This document shows positions 30,332 through 38,536 of a stretch of 42,031 nt of DNA, piece by piece. Every line of letters starts with the position of its first letter. Position 1 is the stretch's first letter. The stretch covers positions 1 to 42,031 of the forward strand of contig URMF01000030.1 in assembly GCA_900548855.1 (NCBI GenBank), in the 5' to 3' direction. The notes under the pieces were generated by a model. The model worked only from the letters and a program-made list of their open reading frames with translations. It was not told where the DNA came from and did not search any database. Position numbers and translations under genes: made by a program. This stretch comes from an uncultured Eubacteriales bacterium. GTDB lineage: Bacteria > Bacillota > Clostridia > Lachnospirales > Lachnospiraceae.

Positions 30332-31312
30332 TTATACATTGTATATATCTGTCTTATATATATCCATATGCTCTTTTATCCAACTGATTGTTTCTGCAAT
30401 TCCCTGTTCAAAAGTGTATTGCTGACTCCAATTTGTTAAGTTTTTAAGTTTTTCATTGCTTCCAAGCAATCTATTGACTTCACTCTTTTCCGGACGTAAA
30501 CGCTGCTCATCACAAATAATTTCCGCCTCTGGATTAATCTGAGAAATAATCTCATTTGCTAATTCTCCAATGGAAATCTCTTGTCCTGTGGCAATATTTA
30601 TCTCTTCACCAATTGTACAATTAGATTCTGCAATTGCAATAAATCCGGCGGCAGTATCTTTCACATAATTAAAGTCTCTTGTAGGGGTCAATGAACCGAG
30701 TTTAATTTCTTTTTTTCCTGCCAAAAGCTGAGATATAATGGTAGGAATTACTGCTCTTGCAGATTGTCTTGGTCCAAATGTATTAAAAGGACGGACGATG
30801 GAAATTGGCATATCAAAACTGCGATAAAAACTTTCTGCCAGTCTATCAGCGCCTATTTTTGTAGCCGAATACGGGGATTGTCCCTGGTATGGATGCTTCT
30901 CATCAATCGGTACATATTGGGCTGTTCCATATACTTCTGATGTTGAAGTTACAAGAATACGCTCTAATTCTAATTGTCTTGCCGCCTGTAATACATTTAG
31001 CGTTCCTTTAATATTGGTATCCACATAGGAATCTGGCGAATGATAACTAAAGGGAATAGCAATCAATGCTGCAAGATGGAACACAGCATCTGTTCCTTTC
31101 ATAGCCTCTCTCACACCATTTGGGTCACGTATATCTCCTGTAAAAACTTCAATTTCATTCAATTTCTCTTTTGGAAGTGTATCCAGCCATCCCCATGTAT
31201 TAAAGGAATTATAATAGGAAAATGCTTTCACGTCATATCCTTTTTCTAATAAACTTTCTGTTAAATGACTGCCTATAAAACCATCTGCTCCTGTTACAAG
31301 TATTTTCTTCAT
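30332..31312 (-). CDS. legB: LegB-type NAD-dependent nucleotide-sugar 4,6-dehydratase
   Basis: A 326-residue extended short-chain dehydrogenase: NAD-binding GADGFIGSHL (8-17), SYYNSFNTWGWLD (32-44, characteristic of LegB-type enzymes), the TSTSEVYG loop (122-129) and the YSATK catalytic pair (Tyr148, Lys152). Expected product: UDP- (or GDP-) 4-keto-6-deoxy-GlcNAc, substrate of LegC. AGGAGAGATAAT precedes the ATG. It lies 16 bases before legC and 26 bases after the SGNH-type gene, inside one operon. Confidence 0.88.
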   Translation of the reverse strand: MKKILVTGADGFIGSHLTESLLEKGYDVKAFSYYNSFNTWGWLDTLPKEKLNEIEVFTGDIRDPNGVREAMKGTDAVFHLAALIAIPFSYHSPDSYVDTNIKGTLNVLQAARQLELERILVTSTSEVYGTAQYVPIDEKHPYQGQSPYSATKIGADRLAESFYRSFDMPISIVRPFNTFGPRQSARAVIPTIISQLLAGKKEIKLGSLTPTRDFNYVKDTAAGFIAIAESNCTIGEEINIATGQEISIGELANEIISQINPEAEIICDEQRLRPEKSEVNRLLGSNEKLKNLTNWSQQYTFEQGIAETISWIKEHMDIYKTDIYNV

Positions 31313-31338
31313 ATTATCTCTCCTAATTATTTAGCAAA

Positions 31339-32529
31339 TTAATTTTGTTTTATTAATGTTTCATTCAGCAAAGAAGTTAATGCAATTGAACCCGTTAGAT
31401 TTAAATGTGATACATCTGCATAAAAATTATTATTTCCCGAAATAGGCTGATAATCCTTATAACTGATGAATTCAAAATTATAACTCTTCTTTATGTTGTG
31501 TATTATTTCCATAAATTCCTTTTTCCACTGCTGATATAATGTCTTATGTATTGTTTCTATTGTATTGTATCTTGGCAGCAGAACTGCATATATCTTTATT
31601 TGATTATTTATATTGTACAAAAATTCCAATATATCTTTAAAAATGTCAATGTTTTCTTTTATTGTTTCTGGAAAATGCCTCTTTGCAATTGCGGGCATAT
31701 AATCTGGCTTTAAATAGTTATCATCCGCTTTATCTATAATATTAACACTTACCTTACTTTGATAACTATTAAAAATATATTCATTTTGATGGATATCCCC
31801 AAACAATTCCGCTAACTGTCTTTTATGTGTTTCCTCTAAAACTTTATCAGTCGATAATAAATAGGATTTTTCAATATTCCTTTGCTTTTCCTCATATAAT
31901 TTATTTCTTTTAAAATGATGTGAAATACCATCAATATTCATTACATTCCCAAGATAATTTAATGCATTACTTGCCATTGAAGTATCATAATTAAAATATA
32001 CCCAATCAAACAAATCAATAATAACATATTTTAAATTTATAAACCTATCTCTATATTTCTGATATGCATATTCCAATACTTTTTTATTACCATATAAATC
32101 CTGAGATGAAATTGCCAAATTACACCAATTACCGTCTAAGTAATCCGTATTAATGCCAACCTCTGCATGACTTAAGCCCAGCACAAGCCCATCATAATCT
32201 CCATTCTTTTTAAGCACTCTATAATCTATTAAATTACAATTCAGCGTAGCATAATACAATTTCCAAAACTCTACAATCTTATCAGAATGAATATTAAATT
32301 GTGCCTGCAATTGCTGTTTTATCGCATTGCATGTTTTTCGATTCCCTAAAGTTAGAACAATATAATCAAATTTCACATCTTTTAATTGCTCCAATGAGTA
32401 GAACCTTTTCCCCGCAAAATATTCTATATGAGAATAACTGTCTGTGTATCCAACTATTTCATGCGAAGGTTTTATGCATCCCTCTATATATGTTCTTCCC
32501 GTTCCTAAGCCGTATAAAATAATCCGCAT
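31339..32529 (-). CDS. Rossmann-SGNH two-domain protein, possible sugar O-acyltransferase/esterase
   Basis: The 396-residue protein begins with a small Rossmann-like module (1-95, YGLGTGRTYIEG and FDYIVLTLGNR). Its main domain has an SGNH-type layout: GLSHAEVG with Ser120, a long middle, and NNNFYADVSHLNLTGS with D372-x-x-H375 at the end. Such domains are seen in esterases and in DltD/AlgX-type acyl-transfer proteins of surface polymers. There is no signal peptide or membrane helix, so acylation or deacylation of a precursor in the cytoplasm is the simplest idea. The ATG at 32529 has only a weak site of its own; a 10-codon mini-gene ends directly before it. Not a family I can name. Confidence 0.6.
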   Translation of the reverse strand: MRIILYGLGTGRTYIEGCIKPSHEIVGYTDSYSHIEYFAGKRFYSLEQLKDVKFDYIVLTLGNRKTCNAIKQQLQAQFNIHSDKIVEFWKLYYATLNCNLIDYRVLKKNGDYDGLVLGLSHAEVGINTDYLDGNWCNLAISSQDLYGNKKVLEYAYQKYRDRFINLKYVIIDLFDWVYFNYDTSMASNALNYLGNVMNIDGISHHFKRNKLYEEKQRNIEKSYLLSTDKVLEETHKRQLAELFGDIHQNEYIFNSYQSKVSVNIIDKADDNYLKPDYMPAIAKRHFPETIKENIDIFKDILEFLYNINNQIKIYAVLLPRYNTIETIHKTLYQQWKKEFMEIIHNIKKSYNFEFISYKDYQPISGNNNFYADVSHLNLTGSIALTSLLNETLIKQN

Positions 32530-32562
32530 CTAACTCATATAGTATATGTAACTATAATTCAT
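32530..32562 (-). CDS. 10-codon leader frame coupled to the SGNH-type gene
   Basis: AAAGGAGAAG (about 32566-32573) is followed 3 bases on by an ATG opening a 10-residue frame (MNYSYIYYMS) whose TAG directly touches the ATG of the next gene. The main gene has no comparable site, so ribosomes probably load here and restart. Confidence 0.4.
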   Translation of the reverse strand: MNYSYIYYMS

Positions 32563-32578
32563 ATACTTCTCCTTTCTA

Positions 32579-32591
32579 TATTATTTATTAT
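32579..32591. repeat. Direct repeat flanking the foldback element, left
   Basis: TATTATTTATTAT, identical to 32734-32746. The sequence is A/T-rich, so a few bases of the match could be chance. Confidence 0.55.
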
Positions 32592-32733
32592 CTAGATAAT
32601 TGCGAAACTCAAAAAAGTAGATATGCATTTGTGTAATATACACAACTTTGTAACAGCATTAGGAACGTTAGCCGAGCAAAGTTGTTGTATATTCACAATA
32701 TGCATAACATAAAGTATATGTTTCGCAATTACC
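32592..32733. mobile_element. MITE-like foldback element inside the glycan operon
   Basis: A 142-base non-coding insert. Outer arms TAATTGCGAAAC (32597-32608) and GTTTCGCAATTA (32720-32731) are perfect inverses. The inner arms (about 32623-32650 with 32677-32704) pair over about 28 bases with three single-base indels around a 26-base loop. It is flanked by 13-base direct repeats TATTATTTATTAT (32579-32591, 32734-32746) that look like a target-site duplication. Removing the element and one repeat leaves neuD only about 8 bases from the next ribosome site. Confidence 0.65.
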
Positions 32734-32746
32734 TATTATTTATTAT
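32734..32746. repeat. Direct repeat flanking the foldback element, right
   Basis: TATTATTTATTAT, identical to 32579-32591. It contains the stop codon and last two complete codons of the NeuD-like gene, so the putative insertion did not change that protein. Confidence 0.55.
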
Positions 32747-33350
32747 TCTTATATACCGTTTTATCTGCTATGTTCTGTTTTATAACACACCCTGCACCAA
32801 TAATAGCAGAATCCCCTATTGTTCTTTGTTGAATAATCGTTGCATTTGCTCCAACAAAGGAAGCACTTCCAACATTACACTGACCGCACAAAACCGCTCC
32901 AACTGCAATATGTGTAAAATCTCCAATGTTACAATCATGTTCTATGATTGCACCTGTATTAACAATACACATCTTCCCTAATACTGCATTGGAATTAATC
33001 ACTACTCTTTTTCCTATAAAGGTTCCCTCACCATACAGCGCATCACTTGCTATAATTGCAGATGGATCTATTATTGAAGGTATTTTATATCCTATTGCCT
33101 TTAATCTGTAATACAACTGGTTTCTTACACTTGAGTTCCCCATATAGCCTATGGTAATAAATGCATTTTTTACACCTTTTTCGTACATGCTTTCCAATTC
33201 TTCATCATTACACACAACACCATATCCTCTATAATGCATCACAGAACTTTTATCAGAAAAACCGACAATTCTATATTTTTGTTGCGCTTCTATTGCATCC
33301 ACAACACTTCTCGCATGTCCGCCAAACCCGATTAATAAAATATCTTCCAC
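32736..33350 (-). CDS. NeuD/PglD-like sugar acetyltransferase
   Basis: The 204-residue protein has an N-terminal Rossmann module (GFGGHARSVVDAI, 8-20) and a left-handed beta-helix of hexapeptide repeats. The catalytic histidine is His138 in IIEHDCNIGDF, as in PglD and NeuD. Expected reaction: acetyl-CoA dependent N-acetylation of a 4-amino nucleotide sugar, which with LegB and LegC here would give a diacetamido-trideoxyhexose of bacillosamine type; O-acetylation of a nonulosonic acid is the alternative. Start is GTG at 33350 after GAGGTG. The MITE-like element begins right after its stop. Confidence 0.85.
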   Translation of the reverse strand: MEDILLIGFGGHARSVVDAIEAQQKYRIVGFSDKSSVMHYRGYGVVCNDEELESMYEKGVKNAFITIGYMGNSSVRNQLYYRLKAIGYKIPSIIDPSAIIASDALYGEGTFIGKRVVINSNAVLGKMCIVNTGAIIEHDCNIGDFTHIAVGAVLCGQCNVGSASFVGANATIIQQRTIGDSAIIGAGCVIKQNIADKTVYKNNK

Positions 33351-33389
33351 ATTTACACCTCAATCAAATACATTTTCTATGAACAATAA

Positions 33390-34088
33390 CTATTCATATA
33401 CCTGTCCATATATTTTTTGTGCACGCTCATAATCGTCTTCTCTTCCCACATCTAACCAGTATCCATCAATCTCGTATTTGGTTATCAGCTTATCCTGGGA
33501 TAACATCTTTAAAATCAACTTATCCATTCCGTAATTTTCACCCTCTGGAATCAACTGCAAAATATCTGGCTTCATAAAATATATTCCAGCTAATGCATAT
33601 GTAATAAAATCTGGTTTTTCAACAATGTTGGTTACCTTTTCTCCTGTAAACTCAATATTACCAAAGGAATAAGGTAATATTATCTTCTTCAATGCAACAG
33701 TCAAAAGGCTTTCCTTTTCCATGCCAAAATTATAAAAATCACCAAAATCCAAATCTGTTAAAATATCACCATTCATTACCAAAAATGGGGCATCCAGTTC
33801 TTTTTCCACCAGCTTTAATGGTCCTGCTGTTCCTAATGCCTGTGTCTCTCTGCTGATAATTAATTCAATTCCATATTGCTCTCCACTGCCAAAAAATTTC
33901 TGAATGTAATCTGATTTATAATTTGTCGCTAAAATCACTCTTTCAAATCCATATTTTTTTAACGTTTCAATCTGTATTTCCAATATTGCCTTTTCTCCAA
34001 CCGGCAACAAAGGCTTCGGCATGATATTCGTAAACGGTCTAAGTCTTGTCCCTAATCCACCAGATAATATTACTGCTGTTTTTTTCAT
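33390..34088 (-). CDS. Sugar-1-phosphate nucleotidyltransferase
   Basis: The 232-residue protein of the GlmU/RmlA-like nucleotidyltransferase fold has GGLGTRLRPFT (10-20), PKPLLPVGEKAILE (24-37) and NGDILTDLDF, with EKP and WLDVGREDDYERA near the C-terminus. It activates a sugar-1-phosphate with an NTP, releasing pyrophosphate. Short members of this group include HddC and PtmE guanylyltransferases, so a GDP-sugar (heptose or glucosamine type) is possible; the substrate cannot be fixed. The TTGGGGAATAG site selects the ATG at 34088 over one 15 bases earlier. Confidence 0.82.
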   Translation of the reverse strand: MKKTAVILSGGLGTRLRPFTNIMPKPLLPVGEKAILEIQIETLKKYGFERVILATNYKSDYIQKFFGSGEQYGIELIISRETQALGTAGPLKLVEKELDAPFLVMNGDILTDLDFGDFYNFGMEKESLLTVALKKIILPYSFGNIEFTGEKVTNIVEKPDFITYALAGIYFMKPDILQLIPEGENYGMDKLILKMLSQDKLITKYEIDGYWLDVGREDDYERAQKIYGQVYE

Positions 34089-34126
34089 AAATCTATTCCC
34101 CAATCCTTTCTATAAACACTTTATAA

Positions 34127-35680
34127 TTAGTTCAAAATTTCTGCAAGAGAAACCATCTGTTTCACTCCAATATTTATTAAATTGTTTTTGATTCCATTAT
34201 ATACATGCACTGGAGTTACAATCACACAATCACAATCGGAATTTTCCAAATCAGATAACTTCATTATTTCCCTATCCAGCCAATCCGTTTCTGTCACACT
34301 CTGATCGCAAAACTTTATTACAACATCGGAATCTCTTAACTCGTCATATACCATCTTACCTAAAGTTCCGGCTCCATAAATAACAACATCCTTATAATTT
34401 CGTTCTTTCATATATTGCTTAACTGGTTCTATATTATTTAATCTCTTCACCAGCCATTTTTGCATTATTTCATTATATAATTGTTTTCTTTCTGACTGTT
34501 TTTTCTCCTGTTTTAAAACATATTCCCACACATTAAATTCGCCGTCTGGTATATGAACAGGAATATTATTATCATATAAATCTGTCCAATCCTCAACATG
34601 TCCACGCCGTTTCCGAATTCGCTTTATTATTTCTTTATTCCCCTTTGATTTTTCTTTATAAGCACCAATATTTTTAATAACATCACTAAGTTTTTCCGAT
34701 AAATCCAACGCATTACTAAACTTACATAAATATGCTTTTTCATCCTCTAAGTCCTGGTATAACAACCAGTCTCCAACCAGAATAACAGATTGGCAAAGCA
34801 TACTTTCCTGAATTGCCGCATTAAATGCATCTGTTGTAATTGCATTAACAAAAATATCAATACGTTTACGCATAAAAATAATCTGCTCATCCGTCATGTA
34901 ATCTTTAATTAATACATACTTAAACTTTGCGTCCTTTAACATTTTATAAATCTTTTCTTCATATTCTGCAGACAATCCATACGTCATAGAAAAAATAACA
35001 AATACCCTGTCTATAATGGTTTCGTCACATTCGTTTAGAGCTCGAATAAATAATTCATGCTGCTGCTGGGAAAACCCATTATATCCCACTGCAATCACAA
35101 CTTTATCCTTTGGTAACGGTAGCATTGCATTGTCCTCTTCAGCATAATTATTCTCCTGTAGCTTCTCCAATATAGGACTTTCAAAATATACTGTATGTAT
35201 TTTATCCTGAAGCTTTGGATATTTATGGATAATGTTCTCTTCCATACTCTCCACTGGTACAATAACTGTATCTACAATATCCAGTAGATATTTCTGCTCG
35301 AATTCCATCTTCGAAGTAGTTCTAAAGAAATCTGACCCCCAAAAATTGGCAATAATTTGATGAAATTTGTGCTCACACATTCTAACAAGCAGACTCGCCT
35401 CACTTCTTACAAACATGATATGACATATATCAAATGTCTCCATCTGATTTATAATTGATGCATATTTCAAACATCTGGAATAGCCTCCATCATTATAAAT
35501 CGCAATAACCTGAATCCCATTCTTCTCACAAAAATCATAATGCACATCACCTAATGATAACCTCAACGGAGCATAATCCAATATAGTTATCTTGAAATTC
35601 TCGGAATATACTTTTTTAAGATATCGAAATGTCCATCTTGAATTCATATCCCCTAATAACAAAACTCGTCTTTTTTCCAA
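34127..35680 (-). CDS. Glycosyltransferase fused to a C-terminal Rossmann module
   Basis: The 517-residue protein. Residues 1-350 look like a GT-B glycosyltransferase: N-terminal LLLGDMNSRW, FWGSDFFR (about 114-121), CHIMFVRSE, then VIAVGYNGFSQQQHE and a C-terminal donor half with DIFVNAITTDAFNAAIQESML. Residues 430-517 form a separate Rossmann-like module, VVIYGAGTLGKMVYDEL, resembling the N-terminus of NeuD-type and SGNH-type proteins in this cluster. Donor and acceptor are unknown. Start is TTG at 35680 after AAAGGAG; the 190-base gap upstream holds a short inverted repeat. Cytoplasmic face of the membrane, presumably assembling the lipid-linked glycan. Confidence 0.75.
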   Translation of the reverse strand: MEKRRVLLLGDMNSRWTFRYLKKVYSENFKITILDYAPLRLSLGDVHYDFCEKNGIQVIAIYNDGGYSRCLKYASIINQMETFDICHIMFVRSEASLLVRMCEHKFHQIIANFWGSDFFRTTSKMEFEQKYLLDIVDTVIVPVESMEENIIHKYPKLQDKIHTVYFESPILEKLQENNYAEEDNAMLPLPKDKVVIAVGYNGFSQQQHELFIRALNECDETIIDRVFVIFSMTYGLSAEYEEKIYKMLKDAKFKYVLIKDYMTDEQIIFMRKRIDIFVNAITTDAFNAAIQESMLCQSVILVGDWLLYQDLEDEKAYLCKFSNALDLSEKLSDVIKNIGAYKEKSKGNKEIIKRIRKRRGHVEDWTDLYDNNIPVHIPDGEFNVWEYVLKQEKKQSERKQLYNEIMQKWLVKRLNNIEPVKQYMKERNYKDVVIYGAGTLGKMVYDELRDSDVVIKFCDQSVTETDWLDREIMKLSDLENSDCDCVIVTPVHVYNGIKNNLINIGVKQMVSLAEILN

Positions 35681-35831
35681 TGCTTTTTTCTCCTTTTCTA
35701 AATGTCAAACCCTAAATCACTGATTTTCCAAACTTCTCGCTTTTCTTTAATAACTCCTCATAAAACAAAGTCAAAAGTATAGAACAAGCATTGTAAATAC
35801 CTTTTGTATTCTTTAGATTTTATCAACGGTT

Positions 35832-35857
35832 AGGTCAATAATAATCTAAATTGACCT
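35832..35857. promoter_or_regulatory. Short inverted repeat AGGTCAAT/ATTGACCT
   Basis: Perfect 8-base arms (35832-35839, 35850-35857) around a 10-base spacer, 17-40 bases past the stop of the WbpE-type gene. No T-run follows, so it may be an operator or RNA hairpin within the operon rather than a terminator. Otherwise 35681-35873 holds nothing I can support. Confidence 0.35.
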
Positions 35858-35873
35858 GAAGTATTTTTCTGTG

Positions 35874-37022
35874 TCAATCTCTTGACCTATTTAAAGTATA
35901 CAGGAAACTTTCTATCTTCTCAGCAATTTCTTTCACCTGACGCTTCTGCAAATATGGATGAATCGGTAACGACAACACCCTGTCCTTCAGATATAAGGTA
36001 TTGTCAAACCCACCTAAATCACTTTCCTGTTTTTCAAAAGCCTTCTGTTCATGCATACCTTTTGCATAATACACCATCGTTGGAATATTATCTTCCTTTA
36101 ATCTATTCTGCAAACTCTCTCGCTGTGCCGAATCTTGACAAACAATCGTATACTGTGCCCAACTGGAATAAAATCCATCCATTATCTTAGGTGTTATCAC
36201 CAAACCCTCTAACATTTCATTATACCATTTCGCCACTTGATTCACCTGTTCAAGCTCACTTTGTGCAAAAGCTTTCAATTTTACCTTAAGAACAGCCGCT
36301 TGTATTGTATCTAATCTTGAATTCATTCCTATTCGTATATTATCATATTTATTTTTTCCCTTCCCATGTATCCTTAAAGAATGAATGATTTCTGCCCACT
36401 CATCATTATCTGTAAAAACTGCCCCTCCATCACCATAACATCCTAATGGCTTTGCCGGAAAAAAAGATGTCGTAGATATATCTCCAAAGCTGCATATTTT
36501 TTTATCCTGTATAGAGGCACCAAACCCCTGCGCCCCATCTTCTAAAATTAAAAGCTTATTCTTCTCTGTAATCTGCTTAAGCACCGGATAATTAGCCGGT
36601 TGACCAAACAAATCCACAACAACAACTGCACGAGGAATCAATTTTCCCTCTTTTAATACACTTTCAACTGCCTTCTCTAATGCATCTGCAGAAATATTAA
36701 ATGTATTCCGTTCTACATCCACAAATACAGGAACTGCACCTACTGCTGCAACTGCTTCTCCTGATGCAAAAAAAGTAAAATCAGGTACAAATACAGCATC
36801 TCCCTCATGAACCCCCCACGCCATAAGTGATAACATCAGGGCATCCGTTCCATTTCCACAAGTTATGCAATGTTTTACTCCCACATACGCTGCCAAGGCT
36901 TCCTCTAATTCAACCACTTCACTGCCTGAAATATAATCAGCATTTTGTAGCACCCTCATGACAGAAGAATCTATCTCTTCTTTTAACACCTGATATTGTT
37001 TCTTTAAATCTCTAAATTCCAT
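35874..37022 (-). CDS. wbpE: WbpE-type nucleotide-sugar aminotransferase (DegT/DnrJ family)
   Basis: The 382-residue PLP enzyme has GNGTDALMLSLMAWG (57-71), PDFTFFASGEA (80-90), EDGAQGFGAS (161-170) and the PLP lysine Lys191 in TTSFFPAKPLGCYGDGGA. In the WbpA-B-E-D pathway it transfers an amino group from glutamate to C3 of UDP-3-keto-GlcNAcA. Context supports this role: WbpA-, WbpB- and WbpD-like genes lie directly upstream. The ATG at 37022 follows GGAGAGGAATT; an ATG at 37037 lies within the remnant of the decayed epimerase. Other DegT enzymes act at C4, so the assignment rests on neighbours. Confidence 0.82.
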   Translation of the reverse strand: MEFRDLKKQYQVLKEEIDSSVMRVLQNADYISGSEVVELEEALAAYVGVKHCITCGNGTDALMLSLMAWGVHEGDAVFVPDFTFFASGEAVAAVGAVPVFVDVERNTFNISADALEKAVESVLKEGKLIPRAVVVVDLFGQPANYPVLKQITEKNKLLILEDGAQGFGASIQDKKICSFGDISTTSFFPAKPLGCYGDGGAVFTDNDEWAEIIHSLRIHGKGKNKYDNIRIGMNSRLDTIQAAVLKVKLKAFAQSELEQVNQVAKWYNEMLEGLVITPKIMDGFYSSWAQYTIVCQDSAQRESLQNRLKEDNIPTMVYYAKGMHEQKAFEKQESDLGGFDNTLYLKDRVLSLPIHPYLQKRQVKEIAEKIESFLYTLNRSRD

Positions 37023-37036
37023 AATTCCTCTCCACA

Positions 37037-37517
37037 TTACCCTTTATGATCTTTTAAGTATTCATATTTGTTCAAATTCCCCACAGATGACCTGTCTGAG
37101 CAAAAACACATATCCGAAATATGATCAACTACCACTCTGTTCATTTCTTCTGGATTTTCTTTATGATAGGCTCTTGGTTCTGCTTCTATATGTGCCAATG
37201 GTATATTAATTTTTTACATACAAATACTGCTGCTAATGGGTATCTGTATCACCATAAATAATTACAAGAGACGGCTTATATTTTATGCAGGCTTTTTCCA
37301 CTTCTATCATGGCTCTTGCTATAATTTCCGTATGACTTCCACATCCTCCCCCAGATTTTCAACTGGTTTATCTATTCCAAACTCTTCAAAAAATACATCA
37401 GACATATTTTTGTCATAATGCTGTCCTGTATGAGGAATAATATCTTTATAACCTCTAGTATACAGCTCTTTTGACAACGGCGCTAATCCAATAAACGGTG
37501 GACGATTTAACTAACAT
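37037..37517 (-). pseudogene. Decayed UDP-GlcNAc 2-epimerase (WecB/WbpI type)
   Basis: Read across frames, the minus strand spells the start of a non-hydrolysing 2-epimerase: RPPFIGLAPLSKELYTRGYK, HTGQHYDKNMSDVFFEEFGI, then after a frame shift at a G run (about 37352) GCGSHTEIIARAMIEVEKAC, IIYGDTD, then after two more shifts (about 37238 and 37211) NIPLAHIEAEPRAYH, NPEEMNRVVVDHISDMCFC. The original GGAGGCGAGAATTATG start at 37517 survives, but the first codons are partly deleted, and the 3' half of a gene normally about 360-380 codons is gone. In WbpA-E-D clusters this enzyme converts the gluco to the manno sugar. Confidence 0.9.
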
Positions 37518-37572
37518 AATTCTCGCCTCCATAAAGCATTAACACCTTTCGTTTCGTATAACATTTCCATAT

Positions 37573-38520
37573 TTATTTACGTTTCCTATCGGTTTCACCG
37601 ATCCTCCCGTTTGTATTTCCATCTTGTCTTTTCAAATTCTCTATAAATTTTTTATGATCAATTGCAAAATTGCCAGTAACAGATTCCCCTTCCATCACGG
37701 CCTTAGTTACAACAGCCCCCATATTAACTCTTGCATTTTTTCCCAAAGTAATACCATTTCTTATTGTAGAAGAAAAACCAATCCACGAATTATCACCAAT
37801 AACTGTCCGTCCGCCAATACCAGAATTGGCTACTACCATAGTGCAATCACCAATTTTAACACCATGCGCAATATGTACCAAATTATCAATTTTAACATTA
37901 CTCCCCAAAACCGTATCATCCCATGGATATATTGCTTTATCAACACATGAATTATTTTGAATTTCTACATTATCTCCTATAATCACCCCTCCAATGTGGT
38001 TAACAGCTAATATACTAGTTTTCAAGTCTTTGTATTCAAATCCCTCTCCACCTATTCTCGCGCCTGAACGAATAATAACATTATCTCCAATAATGACATT
38101 AGAATATATTGTTACAAAAGGTTCAATAATACAATTTTCTCCAATTGTCACATTATTCTTTGAAATACAAGATAAACTACTTACTTCTGCTGTTGGAGAA
38201 ATAATAGTATCATAATCTTTTCTCTTATAATCTGATTTAACTGCTAAATAGTTATGCAATTTAAAGTAATCTAATCTCGGATTCATGCTAACTGCATATC
38301 CTTTTCCCAATACTACAACACGATTTTCCAGTTCTTTAGTTGTCAGTATCATATGTGCAAAATCAGAAACTTTATCTAAATATTTAGCATCATCAATAAA
38401 TGTACAGAAAGGAATACTAATATCTGTTCCACATAAAGCTAATGTTTCAAATTCTCTTTCATTCTTCACCACGACTGACTGAAAGTCATCATTTTCTAAT
38501 ATAACATCACTTAATTTCAT
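37573..38520 (-). CDS. LpxD-fold N-acyltransferase, WbpD role likely
   Basis: The 315-residue protein has an N-terminal LpxD-like uridine-binding-type domain (1-100, NPRLDYFKLHNYL at 80-92) and a long left-handed beta-helix (108-285). A histidine equivalent to the LpxD catalytic base lies in NLVHIAHGVKIG (His219). There is no lipid A in this kind of organism, and its gene sits between WbpB- and WbpE-type genes, so acylation (probably acetylation) of the 3-amino group of UDP-GlcNAc3NA is the likely job normally done by the shorter WbpD. A longer acyl chain is possible. AGAGGGGCAAT precedes the ATG. Confidence 0.72.
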   Translation of the reverse strand: MKLSDVILENDDFQSVVVKNEREFETLALCGTDISIPFCTFIDDAKYLDKVSDFAHMILTTKELENRVVVLGKGYAVSMNPRLDYFKLHNYLAVKSDYKRKDYDTIISPTAEVSSLSCISKNNVTIGENCIIEPFVTIYSNVIIGDNVIIRSGARIGGEGFEYKDLKTSILAVNHIGGVIIGDNVEIQNNSCVDKAIYPWDDTVLGSNVKIDNLVHIAHGVKIGDCTMVVANSGIGGRTVIGDNSWIGFSSTIRNGITLGKNARVNMGAVVTKAVMEGESVTGNFAIDHKKFIENLKRQDGNTNGRIGETDRKRK

Positions 38521-38536
38521 ATTGCCCCTCTTTAAA

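Noticed and set aside
32592..32733. Foldback element considered as a tRNA-like or known riboswitch RNA
   Set aside because: No cloverleaf, no conserved riboswitch core, and the flanking direct repeats fit an insertion better.
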